The notes beneath the pieces are model-generated. The model made no database searches. It saw only the letters and a program-made list of their open reading frames with translations, and was not told the origin of the DNA. Below are positions 1 to 5,402 of a stretch of DNA of 5,402 bases, piece by piece (positions within the stretch are counted from its first letter, which is position 1; each line of letters opens with the position of its first letter). Origin of the DNA: Methanothrix sp. (lineage in GTDB: Archaea; Halobacteriota; Methanosarcinia; Methanotrichales; Methanotrichaceae); assembly GCA_028708055.1 (NCBI GenBank), contig JAQVZT010000197.1:1-5402 (forward strand), given 5' to 3'. Both the position numbers and the translations under genes were made by a program.

Positions 1-114
1 CAGATTGCCAATGAAGGGCCAAGCAGCATTAGAGTGATAGTCAGTAGCCCCCATCTGATAAAAGATGATCCCGTGCGGCTAATATTTGACAATTTCAATC
101 CTCCTGGTCATTAA
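1..114 (+). CDS. C-terminal end of an unidentified protein (partial, 5' cut by window)
   Basis: Reading from base 1 gives 37 codons without a stop, ending in TAA at 112-114. The other two + frames stop within about 36 bases. The peptide has a plausible C-terminal make-up, with a beta-strand-like stretch (IRVIVSS), a second one (VRLIFDNF) and the end NPPGH. I do not recognise the family. A 37-codon open frame can arise by chance, and third-position bias is weak here, so the call rests on amino-acid plausibility and on the AT-rich intergenic sequence with a promoter that begins right after the stop. It lies upstream of and co-directional with the nitroreductase-like gene, 106 bp away. That gene seems to have its own TATA box, so an operon is not implied. 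Confidence 0.5.
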   Translation, partial: QIANEGPSSIRVIVSSPHLIKDDPVRLIFDNFNPPGH

Positions 115-172
115 ACTTCTCTAATTGCTCACATCACAAATAAACCTTACCAAAAAACGAATTTTGCCTGAA

Positions 173-180
173 TTTAAATA
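173..180 (+). promoter_or_regulatory. Archaeal TATA box for the Acg-family gene
   Basis: TTTAAATA at 173-180 matches the archaeal box A consensus (TTTAWATA). With the usual spacing of about 25 bases from the box centre, transcription would start near 202. That leaves a leader of roughly 18 bases, enough to hold the GAGG element before ATG 221. The predicted start site lies downstream of the alternative TTG start at 194 and so argues against it. The upstream BRE position (TGAA) is only weakly consensus-like. Confidence 0.55.
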
Positions 181-205
181 GGACTTCTTCCTCTTGATAG
201 CAAAG

Positions 206-214
206 AAGAGGCGG
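206..214 (+). promoter_or_regulatory. Ribosome binding site deciding the ATG 221 start
   Basis: AAGAGGCGG contains a GAGG core at 208-211, nine bases before ATG 221. This is good spacing for pairing with the CCTCC end of archaeal 16S rRNA. The in-frame upstream TTG at 194 has only a weak AGGA (180-183) before it. Confidence 0.5.
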
Positions 215-220
215 CAGATC

Positions 221-1303
221 ATGGCAGTATCGGCGACAAAAGTAGTAGTCATAAGCATATTCTTGATTTTAGGAATGGTGCTGGCGGGTGTTTTAATGCA
301 GCCTGAAGCTTCGCTGCAAGCCTGGGATGTGAAAGAGAGCAGTTTTCCTGCAAACGAAAGCCAGAAGGAGAAGCTCGCCTTCCTGCTCAATTATGCTATA
401 CTCGCGCCCTCCAGTCACAACAGCCAGCCCTGGAAGTTTAACGTCACCAATGACAGTATCCTGGTCTTTGCCGATGAATCAAGATGGCTCCAGGTTGCAG
501 ACGCCGATAAAAGAGAGCTGCATATAAGTTTGGGCTGTGCCCTGGAAAATCTGATTATGGCTGCGGACCACTTCGGATACAACTCTACGGTCACTTACTT
601 TCCTGGTGAGAAGGACCTTGCGGCTATAGTTAGATTGGTGCCAGCATCCAGCTCCTCGGCGGATCCCCGGCTCTTCCCGGCCATCCTCTCCCGCCAGACC
701 AATCGAAATCTTTACGAACCGCGGGCAATTTCTGATTCCGACCTGGAGAGCATGAAAAGCATTTCCTCTGATGCGGATAACAGCATTTTCGTAACCAGCG
801 ACCTTGCTACAAAGAAAAGCTTCCAGGATCTTACAACACGGGCAAATGTCATCCAGTATTCCGATGCCGACTTCAAGAGCGAGCTGGGCCACTGGATTGG
901 CCAGGGAGTTATGGGTCCAAGAGGTGTGCAGGCCATAATGGCGCAGCTAGCGGTTGTATTTTTGGACGTTGGGCCTGAGCAGACCGAAAAGGATGCTCAG
1001 CTAATCAACAGCACGCCTTACCTCGGCTTCATCAGCACCGCAAATAACGATAGTCTCTCCTCTGTCAAGGCGGGAAGAACCCTGGAACGTTTCTGGCTTT
1101 GCGCTACCGCTCTGGGAATAAGTTTGCAGCCTATGAGCCAGGCACTGGAGACCGCGCAGATTAGGGAAAATCTGAGCGGCCTATTGCCAGCCCAATCATC
1201 TATGAAAGAGGTGCAGCAGGTCTTCAGGCTGGGATATGCAAAGCCCGCTCCGGAGCATTCGACAAGAAGGCCGCTGGCAGATGTGATGATCACGGACCAA
1301 TAG
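221..1303 (+). CDS. Membrane-anchored/exported Acg-family nitroreductase-like flavoprotein
   Basis: The 360-residue product matches the Acg branch of the nitroreductase (FMN-dependent oxidoreductase) superfamily. Residues 60-71 carry the family signature ILAPSSHNSQPW. The stretch DADKRELHISLGCALENL follows, then an RQTNRNLYEP block, an inner second half (GRTLERFWLCATALGI) and the C-terminal RRPLADVM at 349-356. Acg proteins are single chains holding two nitroreductase-like halves, about 320-350 residues long, so the length fits. They bind or sequester flavin, and the true substrate is often unknown; I assign none. Residues 8-26 form one hydrophobic segment after K7, a signal anchor or signal peptide, so the flavin domain may sit outside the membrane. 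ATG 221 was chosen for its GAGG site and the TATA position. A TTG at 194 would add nine residues containing KKRRQ and make the N-terminus Tat-like. The stop is TAG. The gene is convergent with the VWA gene, 189 bp away. Confidence 0.85.
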   Translation: MAVSATKVVVISIFLILGMVLAGVLMQPEASLQAWDVKESSFPANESQKEKLAFLLNYAILAPSSHNSQPWKFNVTNDSILVFADESRWLQVADADKRELHISLGCALENLIMAADHFGYNSTVTYFPGEKDLAAIVRLVPASSSSADPRLFPAILSRQTNRNLYEPRAISDSDLESMKSISSDADNSIFVTSDLATKKSFQDLTTRANVIQYSDADFKSELGHWIGQGVMGPRGVQAIMAQLAVVFLDVGPEQTEKDAQLINSTPYLGFISTANNDSLSSVKAGRTLERFWLCATALGISLQPMSQALETAQIRENLSGLLPAQSSMKEVQQVFRLGYAKPAPEHSTRRPLADVMITDQ

Positions 1304-1373
1304 CAGTAGTCGACGAAATGAAATGCAGAGAAAAAGGAGAGAACGAGGCCTGAACTCTAAGGAATGGATTAGA

Positions 1374-1412
1374 TAAAAAGAATGACCGAAAGAAAAAGGC
1401 AAAAGAAAAATA
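1374..1412 (-). terminator. T-tract terminator region for the VWA gene
   Basis: On the minus strand this stretch reads as several T-runs (ATTTTTCTTTTGCC, TTTTTCTTTC, TTTTTAT), starting about 80 bases after the VWA stop codon. Archaeal RNA polymerase typically terminates in such T-rich tracts without needing a hairpin. The assignment rests on base composition and position only. Confidence 0.45.
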
Positions 1413-1432
1413 GTGGCGACTTTCACTTTCGG
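1386..1432. repeat. Imperfect inverted repeat between convergent genes
   Basis: CCGAAAG at 1386-1392 is the exact reverse complement of CTTTCGG at 1426-1432. Inside it, after two mismatches, AAAG (1395-1398) faces CTTT/TTTC bases near 1420-1423. The loop is about 20 bases. The repeat lies between the two T-tracts and may help terminate or stabilise the 3' end of either transcript. A 7-bp stem in A/T-biased sequence could also be chance. Confidence 0.35.
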
Positions 1433-1450
1433 CCATCTAAAAGCCGCTGC

Positions 1451-1478
1451 TCTTTTTCATTCCTGTTTCGCTTGCTTT
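1451..1478 (+). terminator. T-rich terminator region for the Acg-family gene
   Basis: The + strand reads TCTTTTTCATTCCTGTTTCG and then CTTGCTTT, a pyrimidine-rich run with a T5 and two T3 tracts about 150 bases after the Acg stop. This suits archaeal T-tract termination. It lies beyond the minus-strand T-tract, so the two 3' untranslated regions would overlap. Confidence 0.4.
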
Positions 1479-1492
1479 GATCTGTTCGCATC

Positions 1493-3640
1493 CTAAACCC
1501 CTTCCTCCCTTGCATCTTTATCAATTGCGGGCCCTGAATAGCCCTGCAGCTTCTTGAGGATCTTCTCCTCCTGATCCAGAGTATTGTCGTCGATGGCCTG
1601 CGACTCGCTGGCGAAGTAATTTGCGAACTGTCCGAACAGCTGCGGATAAGGCTCTGAGACGGTCAGAGGCAAAGACTGCCGCTCCCATTCGCCCAGCTCA
1701 ATGGGGATGACAATTCCGTTGGTGAGCGTGACCGATGGGACAATCTTCCAGCCCTTGTCAGCCGCGGTCCTCTCGTCTATTATCCAGTCCTTGAGCAGAT
1801 CCGCGTAGCGAGAGAGAAGCACCGCTTTTCTGATGCCGCTGTTCTGGTAGAAATCCGCATCCTGTCCGGCCATCACCACATCGGCCTGATCGCTATCCTT
1901 CACGCCATTCCGATCCTCGTAGCTCACGGAAAGGCGCATGCTCTCCTGATCGGAGAGCTTCTTCAGCTTCACCAGGATCACTCCACCCTTCACCTGGCCT
2001 TCCTCTGCCTTGGATGGGAAGAGGGTATTGACCTTCATCAGCTCGCCCGTAGCCTGATCAGCTTCTGGAGAGCCGTAGACCTTCTCGATCTCGTAGCCCG
2101 GAGCATCCAGCTTCAGGCGCAGATCGAAGACCAGCGGAGTTACCATGAAATCGAATTCATCGTCCATGCGAGTGCGGAATTCCTTTGCGGAATGGACAGA
2201 ATAATAGTTGCAGCCCTTGATCTTGCTGATGCTTTCTATCAGCTCGGTATTGAAGTCCACGCCAATGCCGATGAATGTGGTATAGATTCCCTGATCGGCA
2301 TTATCCTCCAGCATGCGATAGAGGCCGAGGTCTCCGGTCTCACCCATGTTGGGCATGGCATCGGTGAGGAAAATGATCCTGTTCTCGTACTCAGATTTGT
2401 CGGCCTGCAGGAACCGGTCGAAGAGAGCAGTTCCCTTCTCCATTCCTGCCTCCATGTTGGTTCCGTATGTCTCCTTGATCTCCATGATGCGGCTCTTCAG
2501 GCGACTCATATCCTTGTCGGCAACGCTTGTAAGAGGATCGACGAGGAAGGCATCATCGCTGAACAGCACCATACCGAAGCGATCGTCCGGATTGAGATGA
2601 TTCAGGAGGGCAACAACTGATTCATCGGCAATCTCCATCTTGGTCTTGCTCGCGCTCGACTCACCATCATTCTGCTCCACCTTATTGCCGAAGCGGTCGT
2701 AGTAGTACTCGTCGAATGGGCTTCCCATGGAGCCTGAGAAGTCAAGCACCACCACCAGGTTCAGCTTCTTTCTCTTAAAATCGGTCATTCCTGAGTTCAG
2801 GCCTACAGAGAGGTAATATTGCGGCTGCATCGAGAACGGATCTTTGCTGACCGCGTAGCTGTAAGACGGGCAGAAGAGCTTCTTGCACTCCTTTGCTTCT
2901 CCAGTGTAGAAGTAATAATCATAGAAAAGCCCCTCGTAAGTAACGTCAGTGGGCAGGGGCAAATAGTCCTGGAGAATATTCTCCCGGAAGTTATTGATGT
3001 CCTTGGCTCCGCCTGCAGAAAACCCGATGCTGGGACTGGGCGCGGCTGCCATTGCCGGAGCCGCGGCAGAGTTGTAGGACATTTGCGGCGCGCTGCTGAT
3101 GGCCTTGGATAGCATGCCACCGCTGCCGAAGCTTGCTCCGCTTGGCATGGCTGCAGCTTCCATGACCACCTGTTCTTCACTGACGTTGATCTTTACGGAG
3201 TTGCTCTTGGCGCTCCCTACAGTAAACCACAGCTCATATTCGCCCTGAAGGCCTGCCTGCTGCCAGACGGTATAGCTCTTGCCCTTTTCCACTGCGCCGC
3301 CTAGAACCTGTTCGGCAGAGCCGGTGGGATAGAGGCAGAGGAGCTGCATCTCACCGCTTTCCGGGGCGGTAAGCTGCAGCTCTACCCAGGCTCCTGATGG
3401 GACATCCTGAGCAGTGCGCGACTGCTGGCCATTGGAATTGACTATTAGCAGGCTGCTCTTGTCCTGCATAGAGCCCAGAGCTGAGCTCTCCACCAGTCGG
3501 GCAGAGTCTTTCGGGGTCTCATAAACATACCAGCCGGCTTGCTGATCGGTTCCGGAAGATGACTGATCCGAAGCCAGCCCGGGATACAGGCAGATAAAAA
3601 CAATTGCGGCCAGTGGTAACATAATTCGATTGATCTTCAT
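1493..3640 (-). CDS. Secreted von Willebrand factor type A (YfbK-like) protein
   Basis: The 715-residue product starts with a signal peptide (residues 1-24; hydrophobic core IMLPLAAIVFICLYPGLA). A beta-rich N-terminal part (about 33-155) and an Ala/Ser/Pro/Gly/Met-rich linker (161-211) follow. Next comes a segment (INNFRENI, then YLPLPTDVTYEGLFYDYY) resembling the N-terminal motif of YfbK-type VWA proteins. The VWA domain spans about 292-490. Its MIDAS is complete: D300-x-S302-x-S304, T394 (in YGTN) and D427 (in LTDAMPN), so metal-dependent ligand binding is expected. The C-terminus is a beta-rich part (about 498-590) and a helical part from F597. No C-terminal membrane anchor or lipobox is seen, so it is probably released or held by protein contacts; the ligand is unknown. 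ATG 3640 was chosen because GGAG sits six bases upstream and the predicted promoter would start transcription near 3675, downstream of the in-frame ATG at 3682. The stop is TAG. Confidence 0.88.
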   Translation of the reverse strand: MKINRIMLPLAAIVFICLYPGLASDQSSSGTDQQAGWYVYETPKDSARLVESSALGSMQDKSSLLIVNSNGQQSRTAQDVPSGAWVELQLTAPESGEMQLLCLYPTGSAEQVLGGAVEKGKSYTVWQQAGLQGEYELWFTVGSAKSNSVKINVSEEQVVMEAAAMPSGASFGSGGMLSKAISSAPQMSYNSAAAPAMAAAPSPSIGFSAGGAKDINNFRENILQDYLPLPTDVTYEGLFYDYYFYTGEAKECKKLFCPSYSYAVSKDPFSMQPQYYLSVGLNSGMTDFKRKKLNLVVVLDFSGSMGSPFDEYYYDRFGNKVEQNDGESSASKTKMEIADESVVALLNHLNPDDRFGMVLFSDDAFLVDPLTSVADKDMSRLKSRIMEIKETYGTNMEAGMEKGTALFDRFLQADKSEYENRIIFLTDAMPNMGETGDLGLYRMLEDNADQGIYTTFIGIGVDFNTELIESISKIKGCNYYSVHSAKEFRTRMDDEFDFMVTPLVFDLRLKLDAPGYEIEKVYGSPEADQATGELMKVNTLFPSKAEEGQVKGGVILVKLKKLSDQESMRLSVSYEDRNGVKDSDQADVVMAGQDADFYQNSGIRKAVLLSRYADLLKDWIIDERTAADKGWKIVPSVTLTNGIVIPIELGEWERQSLPLTVSEPYPQLFGQFANYFASESQAIDDNTLDQEEKILKKLQGYSGPAIDKDAREEGV

Positions 3641-3642
3641 AA

Positions 3643-3650
3643 CCCACTCC
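3643..3650 (-). promoter_or_regulatory. Ribosome binding site deciding the VWA start
   Basis: On the minus strand GGAGTGGG ends two bases before ATG 3640, and its GGAG core leaves a six-base spacer. It resembles the archaeal consensus GGAGGTGA. It favours the start at 3640 over the in-frame ATG at 3682, which would add 14 residues before the signal peptide. Confidence 0.55.
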
Positions 3651-3695
3651 ATCCGGAATAATATCCTGACAATGAATACCATTATGCATTTTTTC

Positions 3696-3710
3696 TATTT
3701 TTACCTTTTC
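3696..3710 (-). promoter_or_regulatory. Probable BRE/TATA promoter of the VWA gene
   Basis: The minus strand reads GAAAAG (3710-3705, BRE-like) followed at 3703-3696 by TAAAAATA, a near-consensus archaeal TATA box. The predicted transcription start is near 3675, giving a leader of about 35 bases that includes the GGAG site. A second possible box on this strand is AAATTAAA around 3717-3724, which overlaps the opposing promoter. Confidence 0.45.
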
Positions 3711-3711
3711 A

Positions 3712-3725
3712 CGAAAATTTAATTT
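3712..3725 (+). promoter_or_regulatory. Probable BRE/TATA promoter of the glucan phosphorylase gene
   Basis: CGAAAA (3712-3717, BRE-like) abuts TTTAATTT (3718-3725, TATA-like). Expected spacing puts transcription start at about 3746-3749, only a few bases before ATG 3751. The mRNA would be leaderless or nearly so, which agrees with the lack of a convincing Shine-Dalgarno sequence before the start codon. Confidence 0.45.
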
Positions 3726-3750
3726 CCCATTAGCCTGATGGTAATAAGCG

Positions 3751-5402
3751 ATGATTGCTAAATCCGACCTTAACCTGCCCGCGGGCCTCGAAGGCCTGGA
3801 TGATCTGGCTCTCGATCTTCGCTGGACTGTTCGGCAGACCACCGACAAAATCTGGGAGCTGCTTGACCCCGAAGCCTGGGAGAGGACCAAAAATCCTTAC
3901 CTTATCCTGCAGAATGTCTCTTCCGCCAGGCTTGCACAGGCCGCCGGTGATGCGGAGCTGGTCAGGGAGATATCATCATGGCAGGAGAGGAGATCCAGGT
4001 TCATGGTGCGGCCGGCATGGAGCGGCGCGGATGATCCCGCCAGCGTGGCCTACTTCAGCATGGAGTTCGGCCTTTCTGAGGCTCTGCCCATTTACTCGGG
4101 AGGACTGGGCATGCTGGCAGGAGATTTTCTCAAGACCGCCAGTGATCTGGCGGTTGCTGTCACAGGAATTGGGCTGCTCTATCAGCAGGGATACTACCGC
4201 CAGCTTCTCGCCCCGGACGGCTCTCAGGTGGAAGCCTTTCCATACAACGATCCGGATACCATGCCGCTGGCTCCTGCCCGGGATAAGGATGGGTCAAGGC
4301 TGAGGGTCAAGATCAGACTTCCGGGAAGGGATCTGATCCTGCGCGTCTGGCAGGCCAATGTCTGCCGGGTGAACCTCTATCTTCTCGATTCAAATGATCC
4401 CATGAATAGCCCCTGGGATCGGGCGATTACTGCCAACCTCTATGCCCCAGGCCAGGAGAGAAGGCTGATTCAGGAGATTGTTCTGGGCATCGGCGGCTGG
4501 AATGTTTTGGAAAAGCTGGGCCTGGAGCCGGAGGTCTGCCATCTGAATGAAGGGCATGCCGCCTTCGTGGTCCTGGCAAGAGCCCAGAGCTTCATGAAGA
4601 AGAACGGCTGCTCCCTGGCTGCCGCACTCTGGGGCACCAGAGCGGGAAATGTTTTTACCACCCACACCCCGGTTGAAGCGGGCTTTGATCGTTTCGATCG
4701 GGCGCTGGTTGATAAATATGCTAAATTCTATGCGGATCTTATGGGCCTGTCCCGTCTTGATCTGATGGCTCTGGGCGCTCACCGGCCTGAGGATGAGAGA
4801 GCTCCATTCAACATGGCCCATCTGGCCCTGATGGGGTGCAGTAACGTCAATGGTGTGTCCCGGCTGCATGGCCTGACCAGCCGCAAGATCTTTCAGCCTC
4901 ACTTTCCTCGCTGGCCTGAGGTAGAGGTGCCTGTAGGGTATGTGACCAATGGGGTCCACATCCCAACCTGGGATTCGCCAGCCGCCCAGAAGATCTGGTC
5001 GGAAGCCTGTCCGGGCGACTGCCTGTTGGAGGATATTGACTACCTGAAGGGCGGAATATCCCAGGCAAGCGACCTCGGAATCTGGTGCTTCCGGGCTGAG
5101 GCCAGGAAAGATCTGGTGGACTACGTAAGGCGCCGTCATGCCCGGCAGCTTCAGGAACGTGGGGCCGACCTGGGGAAGATTGAGTCCGACAGGCATGTCC
5201 TGGACTACAATGCTCTCACCCTGGGATTCGCCCGGAGGGCGACTGCTTACAAGCGAACTGATCTGCTCCTCAGCAATCCCGAGAGGCTGATTGCCATTCT
5301 CACCAGCCGCCAGCATCCCGTTCAGCTGGTGATGGCTGCCAAGGCCCATCCTTCAGACGAGCGGGGAAAGGAGATGGTAAAGAAGATGGTCAGCTTCGCT
5401 GC
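3751..5402 (+). CDS. glgP: Alpha-glucan (glycogen) phosphorylase, N-terminal part, cut by window end
   Basis: An open frame of 550 codons from ATG 3751 runs off the window. The predicted reaction is phosphorolysis of alpha-1,4-glucan to glucose-1-phosphate, in the cytoplasm. Residues about 12-60 (LDLRWT, LLDPEAWERTKNPY) match the DUF3417 N-terminal region of bacterial/archaeal-type phosphorylases. Then come YFSMEFGLSEALPIYSGGLG (101-120), QERRLIQEIVLGIGG after residue 232, HLNEGHA (264-270), FTTHTP (302-307), YVTNGVHIPTW (397-407), FARRATAYKR (493-502) and MAAKAHPSDERGKEM (528-542). In this GT35 subfamily (more_P_ylases type) the pyridoxal-phosphate lysine lies further downstream, so it is not seen here. 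The usual GKAHP motif reads AKAHP (residues 530-534), a conservative change. There is no signal peptide or membrane segment. The gene diverges from the VWA gene with 110 bp between start codons, and appears nearly leaderless. Its glgP name is by family; maltodextrin phosphorylase activity is also possible. Confidence 0.9.
   Translation, partial: MIAKSDLNLPAGLEGLDDLALDLRWTVRQTTDKIWELLDPEAWERTKNPYLILQNVSSARLAQAAGDAELVREISSWQERRSRFMVRPAWSGADDPASVAYFSMEFGLSEALPIYSGGLGMLAGDFLKTASDLAVAVTGIGLLYQQGYYRQLLAPDGSQVEAFPYNDPDTMPLAPARDKDGSRLRVKIRLPGRDLILRVWQANVCRVNLYLLDSNDPMNSPWDRAITANLYAPGQERRLIQEIVLGIGGWNVLEKLGLEPEVCHLNEGHAAFVVLARAQSFMKKNGCSLAAALWGTRAGNVFTTHTPVEAGFDRFDRALVDKYAKFYADLMGLSRLDLMALGAHRPEDERAPFNMAHLALMGCSNVNGVSRLHGLTSRKIFQPHFPRWPEVEVPVGYVTNGVHIPTWDSPAAQKIWSEACPGDCLLEDIDYLKGGISQASDLGIWCFRAEARKDLVDYVRRRHARQLQERGADLGKIESDRHVLDYNALTLGFARRATAYKRTDLLLSNPERLIAILTSRQHPVQLVMAAKAHPSDERGKEMVKKMVSFA

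Noticed and set aside
190..211. CCTCTT (190-195) could pair with AAGAGG (206-211) and mask the ribosome site of the Acg gene, like a translational switch.
   Set aside because: The stem is only 6 bp. With the TATA box at 173-180 the upstream arm would lie before the predicted transcription start, so it would not be in the mRNA.
1318..1353. An 11-codon frame (ATG to TGA) just after the Acg gene.
   Set aside because: It is too short and has no ribosome site of note. It lies in the A-rich convergent gap and is better explained as untranslated sequence.
2192..2620. A 142-codon + strand frame antisense to the VWA domain.
   Set aside because: The minus strand here encodes the MIDAS-bearing VWA domain. 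The + product has no recognisable domain, and no promoter or ribosome site is apparent.
3755..4303. A 182-codon + strand frame overlapping the start of the phosphorylase gene.
   Set aside because: It is shifted by one base relative to the phosphorylase frame, is rich in Arg, Pro, Trp and Ser, and has no family features.
4390..5349. A 319-codon open frame on the minus strand opposite the phosphorylase gene.
   Set aside because: The + strand frame over the same bases carries all the GT35 phosphorylase motifs in order. The minus frame gives a composition-biased peptide with no recognisable domain, so it is a codon-usage shadow.
1..5402. Search for CRISPR arrays, tRNA or rRNA genes, insertion sequences, attachment sites and a replication origin.
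   Set aside because: No spaced direct repeats, cloverleaf-like segments, transposase motifs or terminal inverted repeats were seen by eye, and the gaps between genes are short (at most 189 bp).

Overview
The window looks like chromosomal DNA from a euryarchaeon, most likely a methanogen of the Methanothrix (Methanosaeta) / Methanosarcinales type. The reasons are archaeal-style TATA boxes with purine/A-rich BRE elements in AT-rich gaps, T-tract terminators, a mid-GC coding body, and the gene content: an exported von Willebrand A protein, an Acg-type nitroreductase and an archaeal/bacterial-type alpha-glucan phosphorylase. The lineage is inferred from general likeness, not from a database match.

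Layout: (1) bases 1-114, the last 37 codons of a + strand gene of unknown function; (2) 115-220, an intergenic gap with a TATA box; (3) 221-1303 (+), a membrane-anchored or exported Acg-family nitroreductase-like flavoprotein; (4) 1304-1492, a convergent gap with T-tracts serving both strands; (5) 1493-3640 (-), a secreted VWA protein with a complete MIDAS metal site; (6) 3641-3750, a compact divergent promoter region with two back-to-back BRE/TATA elements; (7) 3751-5402 (+), the first 550 codons of an alpha-glucan phosphorylase, cut by the window end.

The genes appear to be separate transcription units, not one pathway. The phosphorylase would release glucose-1-phosphate from stored glycogen-like glucan in the cytoplasm. 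The VWA protein acts outside the cell. The Acg protein is a single-chain nitroreductase fold with a membrane segment. The only likely coupling is regulatory: the VWA and phosphorylase promoters are so close that their initiation complexes may compete.

I see no mobile element, CRISPR array, RNA gene or obviously new system. The points worth a second look are the start and export mode of the Acg protein, the acidic/aromatic insert beside the VWA metal site, the divergent promoter pair, and the convergent terminators.
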